Assembly: GCA_934096125.1 (NCBI GenBank)
Contig: CAKOLB010000004.1
Span: forward strand, 61,439 to 125,438
DNA length: 64,000 nt
Direction: 5' to 3'
From: an uncultured Bacilli bacterium
GTDB taxonomy: Bacteria; Bacillota_I; Bacilli_A; RF39; UBA660
In this document: piece by piece, positions 61,192-64,000 of the stretch
How the letters are laid out: every line of letters starts with the position of its first letter
How positions within the stretch are numbered: position 1 is the stretch's first letter
The notes under the pieces: model-generated
What the model was told of the DNA's origin: nothing
Database searches by the model: none
The model's input: only the letters and a program-made list of their open reading frames with translations
Translations under genes and position numbers: made by a program

Positions 61192-62694
61192 ATGAAAAAG
61201 ATATTAACAATAATTTTAGATGGCTTTGGTTATAGAGAAGAAGAAAAAGGTAATGCAATAAAAGCTGCTAATATGACTTTTTTTAATTCTTTGTGGCAAA
61301 AGTATCCACATTTATGCTTAGAAGCTAGTGAAGAGGCTGTAGGTCTTGCTAAAGGGCAAGCTGGTAATAGTGAAGTTGGTCATATGACAATTGGAGCTGG
61401 AAGACTTTTAAAACAAAATGAAATATTAGTTAATGAGTTTTTAGAAGAGCCTCCTACTGATAATAAAAATTATAATACTCTTTTAAGTATGCGGGATAAA
61501 GATGTGCATATTATGGGGTTATGCAGTGATGGTAATATTCATGCCGGTGTTGATGACTTTTTAAGTATGTATAATAATTTGGTTCACTCTGGGTTTACTA
61601 AAATTCATTTTCATGTAATTACTGATGGAAGAGATACAGGTGTTCATGATGCCATGAAGTATATTGATATGCTTAATGAGGCGATTAATCAAACTGGAAT
61701 TGGTGATATTGCAACTATTTGTGGGCGGTATTATGCAATGGATAGAGATGAAAATTATGACCGAACAAAAAAATATTATAATTTAGTTGTTGGAGGCATA
61801 GGTCAAAAATTTAATAGTTCTTTTGATGCTATTAATTATTATTATAACAATGATATTACTGATGAGTTTATGGAGCCAATTAGACTTAATGATATTATGA
61901 TTAAAGATGGTGATGTTTTAGTTTGGATGAATTACCGGGCAGATAGAGCAAAACAAATTTTAGATGCTTTTGTAAACTTTAAAACATTCGAAAAGTTTAG
62001 AGTACTTCCAATGGATAATTTAAGTGTATTTAGTTTCTTTACGGTTGACAAAAGAATTAAAACTTTAAATTTAATTGAACATCCGGAGGTTAAGAATTGT
62101 TTAGGGCTTTATTTAAGTGAACTTGATTTTACGCAAGCTAGAATTGCTGAAAGTGAAAAGTTCCCTCATGTTACTTACTTTTTTGATGGGGGAGTAAGTG
62201 GCAAGATTAAAGGGTGTGATAAATTTCATATTCCATCCCCAAGTGTTGCAACTTATGATTTAAAACCAGAGATGAGTTGTGTTGATGTTACAAAAAGAGT
62301 AATACTTTCCATGAATAATGATTATGATTTTATCTTAGTAAATTTTGCCAATCCTGATATGGTGGGACATACGGGAAATATGGAAGCGGCAACAAGAGCT
62401 TGTATGGCAGTTGATGTTTGTTTAAATCGAATATTGGAAAAAGCGGAAGAAAACTTTTATAAAGTTATTATTTTAGCGGACCATGGCAATGCTGATATTA
62501 TGGTTAATCCTGATGGAAGTATTTGTACAACTCATACAACGAGTTTAGTTCCTTTTATCCTTTGTGATGATAAAGTAAAACTTAAGTCTAGTGGTTCTTT
62601 AGTAAATGTTGCTCCAACTATTTTAGATTATATGGATATTGCTATTCCCAAAGAAATGTCAGAGACACCTTCTTTACTTTTAAAAGAAGATTGA
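61192..62694 (+). CDS. gpmI: Phosphoglycerate mutase, cofactor-independent
   Basis: 500 residues. The alkaline-phosphatase-fold metal motif LDGFGYREEEKGNAIK is at the start, the phosphorylated Ser in GQAGNSEVGHMTIGAG near residue 60, and ILADHGNADIM near 425 holds further metal ligands. It interconverts 3- and 2-phosphoglycerate and needs manganese. In Bacillus it acts as a pH switch during sporulation. ATG 61192 with AGAGGTAG upstream is preferred over ATG 61165. Confidence 0.95.
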   Translation: MKKILTIILDGFGYREEEKGNAIKAANMTFFNSLWQKYPHLCLEASEEAVGLAKGQAGNSEVGHMTIGAGRLLKQNEILVNEFLEEPPTDNKNYNTLLSMRDKDVHIMGLCSDGNIHAGVDDFLSMYNNLVHSGFTKIHFHVITDGRDTGVHDAMKYIDMLNEAINQTGIGDIATICGRYYAMDRDENYDRTKKYYNLVVGGIGQKFNSSFDAINYYYNNDITDEFMEPIRLNDIMIKDGDVLVWMNYRADRAKQILDAFVNFKTFEKFRVLPMDNLSVFSFFTVDKRIKTLNLIEHPEVKNCLGLYLSELDFTQARIAESEKFPHVTYFFDGGVSGKIKGCDKFHIPSPSVATYDLKPEMSCVDVTKRVILSMNNDYDFILVNFANPDMVGHTGNMEAATRACMAVDVCLNRILEKAEENFYKVIILADHGNADIMVNPDGSICTTHTTSLVPFILCDDKVKLKSSGSLVNVAPTILDYMDIAIPKEMSETPSLLLKED

Positions 62695-62751
62695 TGTTTC
62701 TTTTTTTTTTGTTGTAAGTTATAATTATTTTATAAAGTATGGTGATAAGTT

Positions 62752-64000
62752 ATGAATAAAAAAGGATTTACTTTGGTTGAGCTTCTGGCGGTAATTGGGA
62801 TTATTGGCTTAATCGCAGGAGCTGGTACGACTATTTTTGTAAATATTCAAAAAAATGTTAGGCAAAAAAATTATGATAACCTAGTGGTGTACTTGCAAAC
62901 TGCGGCAGAAACCTTTGCTAATGATAATAACCAAAACGTTGTAAGTGTTGAAGAACTTATTAAATCTGGTTATGTTAAACCGGATGATGAAGAAAACATT
63001 TATAGTCCTATTGACAGTAAAATATTAAACTGTTATATCATTGAGCTTGAGAAGAAAAATAATAAGTATGAAGCGATAAGTTTTACAGATAATGGAGAAA
63101 ATAATGGTACGTGTAATAGTTATGAAGTGAGTACTGATTATATAATATGTAACTATGATGGGGTTAACTGTATAGATATAGATAGCAATAATTGGTTTAA
63201 TGATAATATTACACTTGCGGTAAAAAATAAAGCAGGAGAAATACTTACTGAGAGCAGTGGTTATGAGATAAAATGGTCAAGTAATATGGGAGATGCTAAG
63301 ACTGGTGATACAATAACAACAAGTGTTTCTAATGTGGCAAGTGTTGTTTATACAGCAAGAGTTACTAAAGGTGATGAAAAGGGGCTGGGTAGAAATACTG
63401 TAAGTATTGATAAAGAAAGTCCAGTTGTTGCGAAAGTAACGATTTATAAAGAAAAAGAATGGACAGTAGAAAAGAAAAATATTTCTATTAGAGTGACTGA
63501 TAAAAATGGTTCAGGCGTTGATAAAGTCTATATAGCAGATGGGAAAATAACTAGTTGTGCTGATGTAGAAATTAATATGGATGCAACGAACGATATATAT
63601 AAAGATAAAGTGGGTAATGGAGACTATTCAGTATGTGTCAAAGATAAAGTTGGAAATGTAAGCAGTCCATATTACTTTACTGTTTCCACTGTGGATAGTG
63701 CTCCAACTGTTCCAATTATTACAAGTTCTGATGGGGTTTTATCAAAAGGGGAACATACAAGTGATTATACACTTAGTTTTAAAAGCACAACAAGTGGAAA
63801 TCCTGATATAAAATATTACTATGGAACGAGTAGTACAAAAATGAATACTTTAGGGTCTAAAGTAAATGTTACAAAAGATGCATGTGGTGTTGTTTATTAT
63901 GTAAAAGCTTGCTCTGCGACAAATTCTAGTTTATGCTCTTCAGGTTATGCTACATACTATACTCCTCAAGATACAACAAAACCAACAATTACTTTTAATT
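62752..64000 (+). CDS. Large prepilin-like surface protein (5' part)
   Basis: The frame starts MNKKGFTLVELLAVIGIIGL, a type IV prepilin signal (cleavage after the Gly, Phe then N-methylated), and runs open to the window end: at least 416 residues. After a short pseudopilin-like helix (to about 60), the rest is made of beta-rich, Ig-like modules with repeated DKxGN-type motifs (VTDKNGSGVDKVYIADG, CVKDKVGNVSSPYYF). GGTGATAAG precedes the ATG. Such long pilin-like adhesins occur in gut Firmicutes. The C-terminus and partner genes lie outside the window. Confidence 0.8.
   Translation, partial: MNKKGFTLVELLAVIGIIGLIAGAGTTIFVNIQKNVRQKNYDNLVVYLQTAAETFANDNNQNVVSVEELIKSGYVKPDDEENIYSPIDSKILNCYIIELEKKNNKYEAISFTDNGENNGTCNSYEVSTDYIICNYDGVNCIDIDSNNWFNDNITLAVKNKAGEILTESSGYEIKWSSNMGDAKTGDTITTSVSNVASVVYTARVTKGDEKGLGRNTVSIDKESPVVAKVTIYKEKEWTVEKKNISIRVTDKNGSGVDKVYIADGKITSCADVEINMDATNDIYKDKVGNGDYSVCVKDKVGNVSSPYYFTVSTVDSAPTVPIITSSDGVLSKGEHTSDYTLSFKSTTSGNPDIKYYYGTSSTKMNTLGSKVNVTKDACGVVYYVKACSATNSSLCSSGYATYYTPQDTTKPTITFN

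Overview
The window is 64 kb of AT-rich chromosome from a spore-forming low-GC Firmicute. It carries a full set of clues: YabP, YabQ, GerQ, CwlJ, CwlD and Spo0A for sporulation, TGA used as a normal stop, a tRNA-Trp with anticodon CCA, strong AGGAGG-type ribosome sites, and tightly overlapping genes. The compact gene order, MurJ/WhiA/YvcK set and short proteins fit a deep-branching Bacilli lineage (Erysipelotrichia/RF39-like gut bacteria) better than a classical Bacillus or Clostridium; this placement is inference, not something the sequence proves.

Core regions. 1-9.7 kb: yabP-yabQ-divIC, clpP, a TGS-type nucleoside kinase, gap, a MurJ/SpoVB-like flippase, ftsE-ftsX with an M23 peptidase, and a metallo-hydrolase. 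9.7-16.2 kb: gerQ, a YitT protein, yvcK-whiA-nrdG, two dead EcfA-like ATPase relics, truA, and rplM-rpsI behind their own promoter and leader. 16.2-35.8 kb: a deletion scar with two broken genes, a methyltransferase, HD and PP-loop proteins, cwlD, three envelope proteins (two of them with zinc ribbons), an Abi-HtrA-RDD run, and a MarR-controlled heterodimeric ABC exporter. 56.8-64 kb: a CmpB-like membrane protein, cwlJ, tRNA-Trp, pgk-tpiA, spo0A, gpmI, and the start of a large prepilin-like protein.

The most striking region is 35.9-56.8 kb. One gene for a CwlC-like N-acetylmuramoyl-L-alanine amidase with four LysM repeats is cut into three pieces (35879-35925, 44259-44480, 55896-56811) by two different mobile elements. 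Each element ends with its own large serine recombinase. Removing both elements at the short shared cores (ACATGG for the first, GG for the second) rejoins the pieces in frame into a 394-residue protein with the canonical motifs DAGHGGDDPG and NHINAGGGDG. Both insertions split zinc-ligand motifs, so the pieces cannot work until excised. This is a double version of the skin-element logic (gene interrupted, then restored by a serine recombinase during sporulation), or else two mobile elements that share a taste for one gene.

Cargo. Element 1 (8.3 kb) carries a MobV relaxase, an AAA ATPase with a CxxC zinc-hook (RloC-like), two XRE regulators with a clear double operator, a replication-initiator-like protein that seems to start at ATA, and small membrane proteins. 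Element 2 (11.4 kb) is a defence island: a metallophosphoesterase, a BglII/BstYI-family nuclease, a Sau3AI-family nuclease, one C5 cytosine methyltransferase expected to protect GATC, and a Hachiman (HamA-HamB) system. Assignments rest on recognised motifs and gene order only; no searches were run.
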